The notes under the pieces are model-generated. The model saw nothing but the letters and a program-made list of their open reading frames with translations, was not told where the DNA came from and did no database searches. DNA of 52,320 nucleotides. Source: Deltaproteobacteria bacterium (GTDB lineage Bacteria > Desulfobacterota > Binatia > UBA9968 > JAJDTQ01). Both the position numbers and the translations under genes were made by a program. This document shows, in pieces, positions 1-9,478 of this stretch (position 1 is its first letter; the number at the start of each line of letters is the position of its first letter). Location: positions 1 through 52,320 of the forward strand of contig JAPOPM010000211.1 of NCBI GenBank assembly GCA_026712905.1. Reading direction: 5' to 3'.

Positions 1-414
1 CCGGCGAGGGGGTGGCCGGGGCCCCCCCGGCCCGGCCTGGTGCCCACCCCCCCCCAATCTCCCCCGGCCACCCGCGGCTCCCCCGGAGCCCGGCGCGCCC
101 ACCCCCTCCCCCTGCCGATGGATCCCGTCCGCGGTCAGGCCGTACTTCTCGCGAAGCAGATCCTGGGGACCCTGCTCGATGTACCAAGTGGGGGGGCCCC
201 CCCCAACCCCTCTCCCCCCCCCCCCCCCCCACCCTTATGCATATCAACAGAAAAAAAAAAACAAACGACCCGCCCCGCGCGCGGCGGGCGCCGGCGGCTG
301 GGGGGGCTCCAGGGGCGGGGGAGGGGGTGGGCCGCGCGGGCCTCCGGCGAAGCCGCGGTTGCCGGAGGAAGATGGCGGGCTGATCGACACGAGCCGGTCC
401 GGTGGAGCCACCGC
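1..414. other. Homopolymer-rich contig end, no gene
   Basis: This stretch is dominated by long C and G runs, including a run of about 15 C near 217-231 and a run of about 11 A near 250. No frame encodes a recognisable protein; the open frames are Pro/Arg/Gly-rich by composition only. Normal coding composition begins at the stop codon of the next gene (415-417, minus strand). A low-quality assembly end is the simplest explanation. Confidence 0.6.
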
Positions 415-1584
415 TCACCACTTGCTGGACCGCTCGTCGTGGGGGTGGTCGGGCAGCCGGTAGCTCACGCCGGCGTCGTCATAGGCCGAGGCCTCAAGAA
501 GCGTCGAGAAATTTCGGGCCCTTTCCTTTCGGTACCACGCCTTCAACCTCTGAAGGCGCTGGTCGATGCGGTAAGCGAGCAGAGGGAAAGGCATTCCACC
601 CTTCCTGGGGAAGTTCAACTGATCGGCGAGCTTGTTGCCCACCAGCGCCCGCGAAATGGGGTAGATGACGTTCGTCACCAACTGACGCCGTTCTTCCGGA
701 TCAGTGATGTTCGCCACCAGCGGCGCGGAGTTGATCAACGCATTGGTCATGATGATCGCATCCTCGGTAGGAGGAGGCTCGCAAAGGGAACCGATCCGGT
801 ACAGGTGCAGTGCGTGGCTCTCGTCGGCAAAGAGGATGGTCTCGGGGATCCCCATGAGATAACCGGAGTAGCGCCAGACATCGTGGAAACCGGCGCGCTC
901 CTCGGTGGTGTAACGGGCTCCCAGCGACTCCGAGTGTTTGACGGTGCGCGCCGCGAAACACGCGACCGCGTAGCCCAGGTGCGCGGCGCTGATCGGCACG
1001 CCGCAGACGTCGTGGTCCCATTCCGCGGTCTGTCCCAGCAGCCGCCGGACCTGCGCGTGCACGAACCGGATGCGAACCGACAGTTTCCAGCCCTCGCCGT
1101 ACCGTTCCAGCCCGCCGGGAAGGAATATCTCCATCTGGTGACGGTTGTTCTGCTTGAGCCGCCACACCCCGTTATCGAATATGCGCCCGGTCTCCACGAA
1201 AGACTTGCTTATCAGGGTGGAAAACCCGTCAATCAGCACACCCGTGACGAAAGCCGAAAGGACGAGCACCGAGTTTTTTTGAAAGGCACGGATGCCCGGG
1301 CCGAAAGCGTCGCGATCAAGCCAGTCCGGGTCAGGCTGCGGTGCGTCAATGAAGAAGTCGCGCAACGATCGCGGCGCATTGCGCAAACCGTCGCGATCCT
1401 CCTCCATCCCCGCTCGAATCAACTCGTGGATCTGTTCCGGAGGCAACGACGCCATCTCTTCCACGACCTCGTCCATGACCGGGTCGCCTATACGGGTGTG
1501 GGCGATGTAGTTGTCCGCAGCCTCGCGGTCGACGGCGCACGCTTTGGCGTAGCCGTCGACATATGCTGACGGGGGGTTCAGCAC
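415..1584 (-). CDS. DUF2236 / MpaB-Lcp family oxygenase-like protein
   Basis: A 389-residue protein of the ER-bound oxygenase MpaB / latex-clearing protein family (DUF2236, PF09995). Characterised members are haem-dependent oxygenases acting on polyisoprene or terpenoid side chains; the substrate here cannot be told. Family features visible are the FGPG...F segment near residues 93-100, DHDVCGVPISAAHLGY near 190 (conserved His), and GFHDVWRYSGYLMGIPETIL near 232-251 with the conserved His and Arg. The predicted start is GTG at 1584, with AAGG about 8 nt upstream; no ATG lies near it. No signal peptide is evident. It is transcribed away from the RND operon, across a 297-bp gap. Family membership is fairly secure; catalytic activity is not shown by sequence alone. 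Confidence 0.75.
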   Translation of the reverse strand: MLNPPSAYVDGYAKACAVDREAADNYIAHTRIGDPVMDEVVEEMASLPPEQIHELIRAGMEEDRDGLRNAPRSLRDFFIDAPQPDPDWLDRDAFGPGIRAFQKNSVLVLSAFVTGVLIDGFSTLISKSFVETGRIFDNGVWRLKQNNRHQMEIFLPGGLERYGEGWKLSVRIRFVHAQVRRLLGQTAEWDHDVCGVPISAAHLGYAVACFAARTVKHSESLGARYTTEERAGFHDVWRYSGYLMGIPETILFADESHALHLYRIGSLCEPPPTEDAIIMTNALINSAPLVANITDPEERRQLVTNVIYPISRALVGNKLADQLNFPRKGGMPFPLLAYRIDQRLQRLKAWYRKERARNFSTLLEASAYDDAGVSYRLPDHPHDERSSKW

Positions 1585-1881
1585 TTCGGTGGCCTTCTCC
1601 CGCCGCCGTCGGCTCTCAGGTCCAGTTCTGCCATACCCACTTTCCGCCTATAATGTCGATCGATCATCTGTCGCAGGCCGTCCTGCAACCGGTATAAAGA
1701 CCTCGTACACGAAACACAGCTAACAGCGTAACGTACCACCAAAACGGTTTGAAGGGAATGTCAAACTCGGCGGACACAGGAGTTGTGGAACGGATTGGAG
1801 GCTTCACATCAATATTCGGCTGTGGCAGGCTGTTTGTAGAAGGACGAGTACGGTTTCCACCATACTCGTTTAGCTAAGCCG
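1585..1881. other. Intergenic region between divergent genes, possible promoter
   Basis: No gene is visible. The region is AT-richer than its surroundings and must hold the promoters for the DUF2236 gene (leftward) and the RND operon (rightward). A perfect TATAAT hexamer occurs at 1649-1654 on the plus strand, without a convincing -35 box 17 nt upstream. No strong terminator or operator palindrome was seen. Confidence 0.4.
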
Positions 1882-4173
1882 ATGATTTCCGTACTTTTGG
1901 ACCGCTACGTCGCCGCCGTGCTGCGCCATCGATGGTGGGTGATTGCGCTCGCAACGCTGCTCATGCTGGCCATGGCCGCGGGCGCCCGCTTCCTCCGCGT
2001 CACCAACGACTACCGGATCATGTTCGGCGAGGGCAATCCGGAACTCGCCGCCTTCGACGCTCTGGAGAGCACCTACGCCGTATCCCATGCGGCTCTGGTC
2101 GCCGTGGCGCCGAGGGAGGGATCGGTGTTCACGCGCGAGGCCCTCGGCGCCATCGAGGAACTCACCGCCGCGGGGTGGGAAGCGCCCCATTCCAGCCGGG
2201 TCGACTCGCTTACCAACTACACACACAGTAGAGCGGAAGGCGACGATCTGATCGTCGAGCCGCTGGTCGACGACGCGCGGTCGCTCAGCGATGCCGACGT
2301 GGCGCAGGTCGAGAAGACCGCGCTGAACGCCGTCGATATTGCCGGACGTCTGGTTTCCCGTGACGGGCGCGTGGGCGGGTTGGTAATCAATTTCGTCCTG
2401 CCTGAAAATTCGGACGTCGCGTTCGTGGAAGCCACCGATTATCTCAACGCCGTCCTCGACAAGGCCCGGGCGACCCATCCGGACATCGCCTACTACCTGA
2501 CCGGCCTTATCGTCATGGACCGCGCCTTCGCCGACACCACGAAAGAGGATATCGAGACCCTCACGCCCCTGGTGTTTCTGATCATCGTGGCCGCGGCGGC
2601 CCTTCTCCTGCGCTCGATATGGGGCACCGTGCCCATCGTTGTCGTGCTTGTGTTCGCCATCGGCACGACCATGGGGTTCGCGGGCTGGATCGGCGCGGTG
2701 TTGAGCCCGACCAGTTCGGGCGTACCGATCATCGTCATGACGGTTGCCGTGGCGCATTCGGTCCACGTCGTCACCGCCGCCTTGTTGGGCATGAGCCGCG
2801 GCATGGACAGGAATGCGGCCATTGCCGAATCGCTCCACGTCAACGCCTATCCGGTGTTCCTCACCGCCATCACCACCGCCATCGGGTTTCTCAGCCTGAA
2901 TGCCTCGGATTCGCCACCATTTCACCTGCTGGGCAATCTCGTGGCGTTCGGCGTCGCGTGCGCCTTCGTCTATTCCATGACCCTCCTGCCGGCAATGCTC
3001 TCGATCCTGCCGTTGCGCGCGCGCCCGGTCCGCTCCGAGCTGCCGGCGTTCTTCGACCGCTTCGGCGCCTTCGTTGTCGCGCGCCGCAGGTTCCTGCTCT
3101 GGTTCGTCACCCTTCTCGCGGTGGCCCTCGCCGCGGGCATTCCCCGCAACGAGCTGACCGATAACTGGACGCGGTATTTCGATGAGCGCTACGAGTTCCG
3201 GCGCCATACGGACTTCGTCATCGAAAATCTGACCAGCTTGATTACGCTGGAGTACTCGCTGAAGGCGGAGCGCGACGGCGGCATCACCGAACCGGAATAT
3301 CTGCGCGCCGTGGATGCATTCGCCGACTGGTACCGGGAGCAGCCGGAGGTAAGCCACGTGCAGGCGTTTCCGGACATCATGAAACGGCTGAACAAGAACT
3401 TGCATGGCGACGATCCGGCCTTCCACCGGTTGCCGGACGATCCGGAGCTCGCCGCGCAATACCTGTTGCTCTACGAGCTCTCGCTCCCGTTCGGCAGCGA
3501 CCTCAACGACCGCATCGACGTCGCCAAATCCGCCACCCGCATGACCGTCGTGGTCGACAGCACGTCGTCTCGGGAGCTACGCGAGCTCGATGCGCGGGCT
3601 CAGGAATGGCTTCGCGCCAATGCCCCTCGGTTTGCCACTCCGGCGACGGGGCTCAGCATCATCTTCGCACACCTTTCCCGACGAAACATCACCAGCATGC
3701 TGGGCGGCACCATCATCGCCATGGCGCTCATCTCGTTCATCCTGATGGGGGTTTTCAGGAGCGTGCGCCTCGGCCTCGTCAGTCTCTTGCCCAATTTCAT
3801 TCCCGCGGCCATGAGCTTCGGCCTGTGGGGCTATCTCGTCGGCTACGTGGGCATTGCCTCCTCGGTGGTGGTTGCCGTCTCGTTCGGCATCATCGTGGAC
3901 GACACGATTCACTTTCTGACCGAGTATCTGAAGGCCCGCCGGCAAGGCCTCGCTACGGCAGAGGCCGTGCGCTCGGTCTTTCGCACCGTCGGTCACGCGC
4001 TGTGGACCACCACCGCCGTCCTGTGCGCGGGGCTGCTGGTGTTCTCGTCATCCGGGTTCGAGCTCAGTTGGGCCCTTGGCCTTCTGGTGACGATCACCCT
4101 CGTGTTCGCGCTCGTGGGCGACTTCCTGCTTCTTCCCGCTCTGCTGATGACTATTGACAGGAGAGAACAATGA
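1882..4173 (+). CDS. RND superfamily (MMPL-type) exporter
   Basis: A 763-residue inner-membrane transporter of the RND/MMPL type (COG1033). It has the expected duplicated architecture: one TM segment near residue 20, a periplasmic domain, a TM cluster near 220-380, a second periplasmic loop, and a final TM cluster near 610-760. The motif GIIVDDTIHFL near 670 is typical of the second proton-relay/sterol-sensing-like half, and AVAHSVHVVTA near 290 is its counterpart in the first. Proteins of this type move lipids or hydrophobic small molecules across the periplasm using the proton gradient. Its stop overlaps the start of the next gene (ATGA), so it is translationally coupled to a LolA-like protein and an outer-membrane barrel. 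This suggests a trans-envelope lipid route; the cargo is unknown. Confidence 0.88.
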   Translation: MISVLLDRYVAAVLRHRWWVIALATLLMLAMAAGARFLRVTNDYRIMFGEGNPELAAFDALESTYAVSHAALVAVAPREGSVFTREALGAIEELTAAGWEAPHSSRVDSLTNYTHSRAEGDDLIVEPLVDDARSLSDADVAQVEKTALNAVDIAGRLVSRDGRVGGLVINFVLPENSDVAFVEATDYLNAVLDKARATHPDIAYYLTGLIVMDRAFADTTKEDIETLTPLVFLIIVAAAALLLRSIWGTVPIVVVLVFAIGTTMGFAGWIGAVLSPTSSGVPIIVMTVAVAHSVHVVTAALLGMSRGMDRNAAIAESLHVNAYPVFLTAITTAIGFLSLNASDSPPFHLLGNLVAFGVACAFVYSMTLLPAMLSILPLRARPVRSELPAFFDRFGAFVVARRRFLLWFVTLLAVALAAGIPRNELTDNWTRYFDERYEFRRHTDFVIENLTSLITLEYSLKAERDGGITEPEYLRAVDAFADWYREQPEVSHVQAFPDIMKRLNKNLHGDDPAFHRLPDDPELAAQYLLLYELSLPFGSDLNDRIDVAKSATRMTVVVDSTSSRELRELDARAQEWLRANAPRFATPATGLSIIFAHLSRRNITSMLGGTIIAMALISFILMGVFRSVRLGLVSLLPNFIPAAMSFGLWGYLVGYVGIASSVVVAVSFGIIVDDTIHFLTEYLKARRQGLATAEAVRSVFRTVGHALWTTTAVLCAGLLVFSSSGFELSWALGLLVTITLVFALVGDFLLLPALLMTIDRREQ

Positions 4174-4973
4174 TTCACGTTTCTTGGGTGTCGTCCGTGG
4201 CCTGTTTCGCTTTCCTGCTGTCGCTCGCCGGACCGCCGGCGGCGCACTCGGAGACCCCGGAGGAGAAGGGGCTCCGCATCGCCAACGAAGCGCGCGCGCG
4301 CGGGAAGGGCTTCGGCAACTTCACGGCGCGCCAGACCATGACCCTGCGCAACAAGCAGGGGCAGCAAAGCGTGCGTCAGGTGCGCATCAAGGTCCTCGAA
4401 GTGCCCGGCGACGGCGACAAGAGCCTGTTCGTGTTCGACGAGCCGCGGGACGTGAAGGGCACGGCGTTCCTGATCCACGGCCACCTCACCAAGGCGGACG
4501 ACCAGTGGCTCTACCTGCCGGCCCTCAAGCGGGTGAAGCGCATCAGCTCGTCCAACCGCTCGGGCTCCTTCATGGGCAGCGAGTTCGCCTACGAGGACAT
4601 GAGCGTCCAGGAGGTGGAGCGGTTCACCTACAAGTACCTGCGCGACGAGCCCTGCGGCGACATGACCTGCACGGTGTCCGAGCGGTTCCCGACCGAGAAG
4701 CGGTCCGGCTACAAGCGGCAGCTCGTGTGGCAGGACAAGGACGAGCTGCGGGTGTGGAAGGTGGAGTACTTCGACCGCAAGAACGCCCACCTGAAGACTC
4801 TCACGCTGGAGAAGTACGAGCAGTATCTGGGCCGTTTCTGGCAGGCCGGCCTGATGACCATGGTCAATCACCTCACCGGCAAGAGCACGCTGCTCGAATG
4901 GGCCGATTACAAGTTCGGCACCGATCTCGATGACCGCGACTTCTCCCGCACGGGGCTGAAACGGATCCGTTGA
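4170..4973 (+). CDS. Outer membrane lipoprotein-sorting (LolA-like) protein
   Basis: A 267-residue periplasmic protein with an N-terminal signal peptide (hydrophobic core at about residues 8-22, cleavage near AHS-E). It belongs to the 'outer membrane lipoprotein-sorting protein' family (PF17131, LolA-like half-barrel). The family signature LPALKRVKRISSSNRSGSFM occurs near 112-131 and is followed by the FAYEDM motif. Such proteins usually sit beside RND/MMPL exporters and are thought to shuttle a lipid-like ligand between inner and outer membranes. The start ATG overlaps the stop of the exporter gene by 4 nt, with a GGAG-like site (CAGGAGAG) just upstream. It is very likely the periplasmic carrier of the exporter; ligand unknown. 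Confidence 0.85.
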   Translation: MIHVSWVSSVACFAFLLSLAGPPAAHSETPEEKGLRIANEARARGKGFGNFTARQTMTLRNKQGQQSVRQVRIKVLEVPGDGDKSLFVFDEPRDVKGTAFLIHGHLTKADDQWLYLPALKRVKRISSSNRSGSFMGSEFAYEDMSVQEVERFTYKYLRDEPCGDMTCTVSERFPTEKRSGYKRQLVWQDKDELRVWKVEYFDRKNAHLKTLTLEKYEQYLGRFWQAGLMTMVNHLTGKSTLLEWADYKFGTDLDDRDFSRTGLKRIR

Positions 4974-6241
4974 TGCGAGCCGGCCGATGCAGGCTCACGG
5001 CGGCCCTGGTCCTCGCCGGGTTCGCCGCGACGGTGCTTGCCGCCGGAGCCGCCGGGGCCCTCGAGATCGCCCACAGCGAACTGTCCGGGCGCATCGCCGC
5101 GGAGGGCCGGTGGTTCTACCAGGACAACGCCCACGCGGGCCAGGATTCCTACAACTCCGGGTTCGTCGTCGAGCCGAAACTCTACGTCGAGGACGACGAG
5201 GGCCGCAGCCTCACCGTGAAGCCGTTCTTTCGCTACGACGCCGGGGACGCCGGCCGTACCCATGCCGACCTGCGCGAGGGCTACTTCCTGATCTTCGGCG
5301 AGGCCGGTGAAGGCGAATGGGAGCTGCGCCTCGGCGTCGACCGCGTGTTCTGGGGCGTCGCCGAGTCGCGCCACCTGGTGGACATCGTCAACCAGACCGA
5401 CCTGGTCGAGCACCCCAACGAAGAGAGCAAGCTCGGCCAGCCCATGGCCCATGTCACCTGGGCCGGCGAGTGGGGCGCGCTGGAGCTGTTCGCCCTGACG
5501 TACCACCGGGAGCGCACCTTTCCGGGCCGGTCGGGCCGGCTGCGTTCCCGGTTCGTGGTGGACGACGAGCATGTCTCCTACGAGAGCGCCGCCAAGGAGT
5601 GGCACGTGGACCTCGCGGCCCGGTACAGCCGAAGCGCCGGCCTCCTCGACTTCGGCTTGACCGTCTTCGACGGCACCAGCCGGGAGGCCTGTCTGGCCTG
5701 TGTGTTGCCCCGGTTGGACAAGAGGGGCGAACTGCTGCTGGTCCAGCACTACGAGCAGATCCGGCAGTTCGGCTTGGACGCCCAGCTCACCATCGAATCC
5801 TGGCTGCTGAAGCTCGAAGTCATTCACCGCGCCGGCGCATCAAACGGAATGGGACGGGAGCAGGACTACGCGGCCTTCGTGGCGGGTGGCGAATACACGT
5901 TCAACGCGGTCTTCGACTCGAACGCGGACCTGGGGCTGCTGGTGGAATGGACCTACGACGGCCGTGGCGACGACGCACCCCACGTCTTCAACAACGAAGC
6001 CTTCGCCGCCGTCCGGCTGGGCTTGAACGACGTGGAAGGCACCCAGATCACCGTGAGCGCACTATGGGACCTCGACCACGCCACCCGCTCGCTCGGCCTC
6101 GAGCTGACCCGGCGGCTGACCGACCGGTGGTCCCTGGAGGTCGCGGGAACCTTCTTCGTCGCCGTGGACAAGGACGATTTGAACTACTACGAAACCCGGC
6201 GCGACAGCTTCGTCGAGATGGGCGTCACCTACCACTTCTGA
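4973..6241 (+). CDS. Outer-membrane beta-barrel protein of the RND/LolA operon
   Basis: A 422-residue exported protein with a signal peptide at residues 1 to about 26 (Ala-rich h-region, AGA/LEIA junction). The body shows alternating hydrophobic/polar strands, many aromatic girdle residues and a C-terminal strand ending in Phe (GVTYHF), the classic BAM-recognition end. The start codon overlaps the stop of the LolA-like gene in the arrangement TGATG; a TTG one codon earlier is also possible. Position suggests that it is the outer-membrane component of the RND/LolA-like system. It is reminiscent of DUF1302/alginate-export-like barrels often found in such operons, but no specific family was confirmed. 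Confidence 0.75.
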   Translation: MRAGRCRLTAALVLAGFAATVLAAGAAGALEIAHSELSGRIAAEGRWFYQDNAHAGQDSYNSGFVVEPKLYVEDDEGRSLTVKPFFRYDAGDAGRTHADLREGYFLIFGEAGEGEWELRLGVDRVFWGVAESRHLVDIVNQTDLVEHPNEESKLGQPMAHVTWAGEWGALELFALTYHRERTFPGRSGRLRSRFVVDDEHVSYESAAKEWHVDLAARYSRSAGLLDFGLTVFDGTSREACLACVLPRLDKRGELLLVQHYEQIRQFGLDAQLTIESWLLKLEVIHRAGASNGMGREQDYAAFVAGGEYTFNAVFDSNADLGLLVEWTYDGRGDDAPHVFNNEAFAAVRLGLNDVEGTQITVSALWDLDHATRSLGLELTRRLTDRWSLEVAGTFFVAVDKDDLNYYETRRDSFVEMGVTYHF

Positions 6242-6276
6242 CAGGTAACGGCCCCTCTGACACTCGCAGGAAGTGA

Positions 6277-7233
6277 TCACGCCGGAGAGGGCGACTCGAC
6301 GGCCAGTTCCCGCGGCAGCTTGAAGGTCACGTTCTCTTCGATGCCGTCGAGGCTCGTCAGGGTGACGTCGAACGCTTCGCGGAGCCGGTCCACCAATCCC
6401 TGCACCAGATCCTCGGGCGCCGATGCGCCGGCGGTGATCCCCACGGATTCAACGCCTTCCAGCCAAGCCGGATCGAGGCCCGTGGCGTCCGGGATGAGGT
6501 AGCTGACGGTTCCGACCTCCTCGCCGATCTCCCGCAGACGGTTCGAGTTGGAGCTGTAGTCCGCGCCGATGACCAGGATCACGTCGGACTCCGACGCCAG
6601 GAGCCGCACGGCGGTCTGCCGGTTCTGGGTCGCGTAGCAGATGTCCTTCACGTCCGGCCCGCGGATCTCGGGGAAACGGGACTTCAGGGCCGCGATGATC
6701 TCGCGGGTATCATCCACGCTGAGGGTGGTCTGCGTCACGTAGGAGAGCTTCGCCGAATCGGCGGGGCTCAGCTCCGCCACGTCCTCGAGATTGGACACCA
6801 GGTGCACCGTGCCCGGTACCTGCCCCATGGTGCCCTCGACCTCCGGGTGGCCGGCGTGGCCGATGAGCACCACCTCATGGCCCTGCCGCGCGTAGCGCTG
6901 TGCCTCGACGTGGACCTTGCTCACCAGCGGACAGGTGGCGTCGATGACCTGGAGGCCGCGCCCGTCCGCCGCATCCTCCACCTTGCGGGCGACGCCGTGG
7001 GCGCTGAACACCGTGACCGCGCCCTTCGGAATGTCGGAGACCTTCTCGACGAAGCGCGCTCCCTTCTCGCGCAAGCCCTCCACCACGTGCTTGTTGTGGA
7101 CGATCTCGTGCCGCACGTAGACCGGGGCGCCGTAGATCTCAAGCGCGCGCTCCACGATGTCCACCGCCCGGACCACGCCGGCGCAGAAGCCTCTAGGCTG
7201 CGCCAGGATGACTCGCAAGGGTCGTTTGGCCAC
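6277..7233 (-). CDS. ispH: 4-hydroxy-3-methylbut-2-enyl diphosphate reductase
   Basis: A 318-residue [4Fe-4S] enzyme performing the last step of the MEP pathway, converting HMBPP to IPP and DMAPP. All three cluster cysteines are in family context: PRGFCAG, DATCPL and [11 protein letters not shown]. Substrate-binding histidines ([21 protein letters not shown]) and the SNSNRL serine/asparagine motif are present, as is [10 protein letters not shown] near the end. GTG at 7233 is chosen as start because GGAGGG lies 5 nt upstream and the protein then begins at the usual point (AKRPLRV). An in-frame ATG at 7272 has no ribosome site. It lies 88 bp downstream of hpnE on the same strand, so isoprenoid supply is probably co-expressed with squalene synthesis. 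Confidence 0.96.
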   Translation of the reverse strand: MAKRPLRVILAQPRGFCAGVVRAVDIVERALEIYGAPVYVRHEIVHNKHVVEGLREKGARFVEKVSDIPKGAVTVFSAHGVARKVEDAADGRGLQVIDATCPLVSKVHVEAQRYARQGHEVVLIGHAGHPEVEGTMGQVPGTVHLVSNLEDVAELSPADSAKLSYVTQTTLSVDDTREIIAALKSRFPEIRGPDVKDICYATQNRQTAVRLLASESDVILVIGADYSSNSNRLREIGEEVGTVSYLIPDATGLDPAWLEGVESVGITAGASAPEDLVQGLVDRLREAFDVTLTSLDGIEENVTFKLPRELAVESPSPA

Positions 7234-7321
7234 TGATTCCCTCCGATCCGGCAGTGCAGTCTCTTGGCCCATGTCGAATTCACTATGCAGCACCGGCACC
7301 CGAGGGTCAATCTTCCGGTCG

Positions 7322-8581
7322 CTACGGAACGGCGCCGCCGATGGCACGCGCGGCCATGTGGCCCGCGCGCACGGCGCTTTCGATGGTGGCGGGCAGTCCG
7401 GTGTCGATCCAGTCCCCCGCCAGATACACATTCGGGAACCGGCTCCGGGTCCCCGGGCGGAGCTTCACCTGCGCGGGCGTCTGCGCGAACGTCGCGCGTT
7501 TCTCCTTGACGACCCTGTACGGCGGCAGCGGCCACAAGGGGCGCCCCAGGGCGGCGGCGACGTCGCGCCATGTCTTGCGGGCGATGGCGTCGGCGTCCTC
7601 GTCGACCATGCCGTCGGCCGCGCTGATGGTGATGGACGCGACGTCGCCGCGGACGAACAGCCATTGCGCCGTCCCGCCGACGAGCCCGAGGAACGGCAGG
7701 TCAGAGGGGAGGCCGCCGCCCTCGGGCAATCGGAAGTGGGCGTTGACGATGGCGTGGCTCTCGTCGGGGACGGCGAGGCCCGGTATCAGGTTCGCCGCGG
7801 CGTGGGGCGGCAGCGCCAGGACCACGCTGTCGCCGTCCTTCAAGGCCACCGCCTCGGTGCCGAAGTCCAGGCTGTGCGCCGCGCCGCCCTCGCCGGCTAT
7901 GGCGCGCAACCGGGTGCCGAACCGGACAGCGGCGCCGCGCCGGCGCAACAGCTCCAGCGCCGGGCCCACGAACGTTCCGGAGAGGCCGGTGCGGGCGATG
8001 CGCGGCCGGCAGGCGGCCTCTCCCTTGGCGAAGGTCTCGCGCAACACCGGCCACAGCAGGCGCGCGGCGCCGGTCCGTGCCGGGCTGTTGAGCGCGGCCA
8101 CGGCCAACGGTTCCCAGAACCGTTCGAACAGGGGACCGTGGTCGCCCAGGCAGTCGGTCACGGTACGCTCCGCGCCCGCCAGCGCGATACGGAGGCCGGA
8201 AAGGTACTCGGACGCGCGCGTGCCGGGCACGCGCCGGCGCGGGTCGAGAATCCACCAGGGCAGCCGCCCGGCGTTGGGGCGCAGGCGCCAGCGCTCGCCG
8301 GTGCGCAGGTCCAGGAACGGGAAACACGCCTGCGCCGGCCCCACCAGCTCATCGGCGGCACCGATGTCCGCCAGGTAACCCATGGTGGAGCGGTTGCCGG
8401 TGAGCAGGAGATGGTTGCCGTTGTCGATGGCGCACCCGAGCCTGTCGTCGAAGTAGGAACGGCAGCGGCCGCCGGCCTGCCCGCTGGCTTCGTACAGGGT
8501 CACGGCGCGCCCCGCCCGGGCCAGCGAAACGGCGGCGGAAAGGCCGGCCACGCCGGCGCCGATGACATAGGTCAGAGCCAC
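7322..8581 (-). CDS. hpnE: Hydroxysqualene dehydroxylase HpnE
   Basis: A 419-residue FAD-dependent oxidoreductase. The dinucleotide-binding motif [13 protein letters not shown] lies at residues 8-20, followed by the GGRCRSY loop typical of phytoene-desaturase/amine-oxidase-like flavoproteins. The C-terminal FAD motif [21 protein letters not shown] is intact. In the HpnCDE route, HpnE reduces hydroxysqualene to squalene. Assignment rests on family resemblance and on the order hpnC-hpnD-hpnE. The start is GTG at 8581, 12 bp after the hpnD stop; no strong ribosome-binding site is visible, so coupling to hpnD is likely. Confidence 0.93.
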   Translation of the reverse strand: MALTYVIGAGVAGLSAAVSLARAGRAVTLYEASGQAGGRCRSYFDDRLGCAIDNGNHLLLTGNRSTMGYLADIGAADELVGPAQACFPFLDLRTGERWRLRPNAGRLPWWILDPRRRVPGTRASEYLSGLRIALAGAERTVTDCLGDHGPLFERFWEPLAVAALNSPARTGAARLLWPVLRETFAKGEAACRPRIARTGLSGTFVGPALELLRRRGAAVRFGTRLRAIAGEGGAAHSLDFGTEAVALKDGDSVVLALPPHAAANLIPGLAVPDESHAIVNAHFRLPEGGGLPSDLPFLGLVGGTAQWLFVRGDVASITISAADGMVDEDADAIARKTWRDVAAALGRPLWPLPPYRVVKEKRATFAQTPAQVKLRPGTRSRFPNVYLAGDWIDTGLPATIESAVRAGHMAARAIGGAVP

Positions 8582-8593
8582 GAAGAAGGCGGG

Positions 8594-9478
8594 TCAGAGA
8601 AGGCCGTAGCGCAACGCGAGCCACAGCTTGCGCGGCTTGCCCAGCCGCACGGGCCGCTCCAGGTGTGTCCAGCCCCGCACCTCCAGGCGCCGGAGCGTCT
8701 CTCGATAGACCGCCATCATGAGCACGATGGGGCGGATCTGGCGGCGCCCGAGGCGGGCCAGCAACCGCTCGGTGCCGGCGTAGTGGTCGCGCGCGATCCC
8801 CGCCAGCTCCGCGCACGCCGCCGCGAAACCCGGCTGGTCGCACACCGCGCTCAGGGGACTCTCCGGCACGCCGTGCCGCTCCATCAGGTCCAGGGGGACG
8901 TAGAGGCGCTCCTCGGCCGCGTCTTCCTTCACGTCGCGCAGGATGTTGGTGATCTGCACGGCGTTCCCGAGGGTCTCGGCGATCTGGTATCCCGGGTCCC
9001 GAGGCACGCCGAACGCGTGGATGGAGAGCATCCCCACGGCGCCGGCCACCTTGCGGCAATAGCGCAGCAGGTCCTCCAGGGTCCCCATCCGGACCGCCGG
9101 CGCCGTGTCGGTCTCCACGCCGTCGATGACGGCGAGGAACTCCTCCCGCGGCAGGTCGTAGCGTTGCACGGGTTGCAGCAGCGCCCTGGTCGTCAGCCAC
9201 CGCGGTTCGCCCGCGTAGAGCCGCGCGATCTCTTCCCGCCACGCCGCCAATCCGCGCCTCTTCTCCGCGCTGTCCCCCGGTTCGTCGGCCACGTCGTCCA
9301 CCTCGCGGCAGAACGCGTAGATGGCGTACATGGCGCGACGGCGCTCCGCCGGCAGCACGCGCATGCCCCACAGGAACGACGTGCCCGAGCGTGCCACCAC
9401 CCGGTGGACATGGGTCCACGGCTCCGCGGGCCGTTCCGCCGCGGCCGCCACGCCCGCCGTGGGTCTACCCTCCGGCAT
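8594..9478 (-). CDS. hpnD: Presqualene diphosphate synthase HpnD
   Basis: A 294-residue squalene/phytoene-synthase-fold enzyme that condenses two farnesyl diphosphates to presqualene diphosphate. The two Asp-rich Mg-binding motifs are clear: REVDDVADE and NILRDVKEDAAEERLY. ATG at 9478 is preferred because GAGGA lies 8 nt upstream; GTG at 9493 is an alternative. The gene overlaps the end of hpnC by 14 nt and is followed after 12 nt by hpnE, indicating one operon. Confidence 0.94.
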   Translation of the reverse strand: MPEGRPTAGVAAAAERPAEPWTHVHRVVARSGTSFLWGMRVLPAERRRAMYAIYAFCREVDDVADEPGDSAEKRRGLAAWREEIARLYAGEPRWLTTRALLQPVQRYDLPREEFLAVIDGVETDTAPAVRMGTLEDLLRYCRKVAGAVGMLSIHAFGVPRDPGYQIAETLGNAVQITNILRDVKEDAAEERLYVPLDLMERHGVPESPLSAVCDQPGFAAACAELAGIARDHYAGTERLLARLGRRQIRPIVLMMAVYRETLRRLEVRGWTHLERPVRLGKPRKLWLALRYGLL

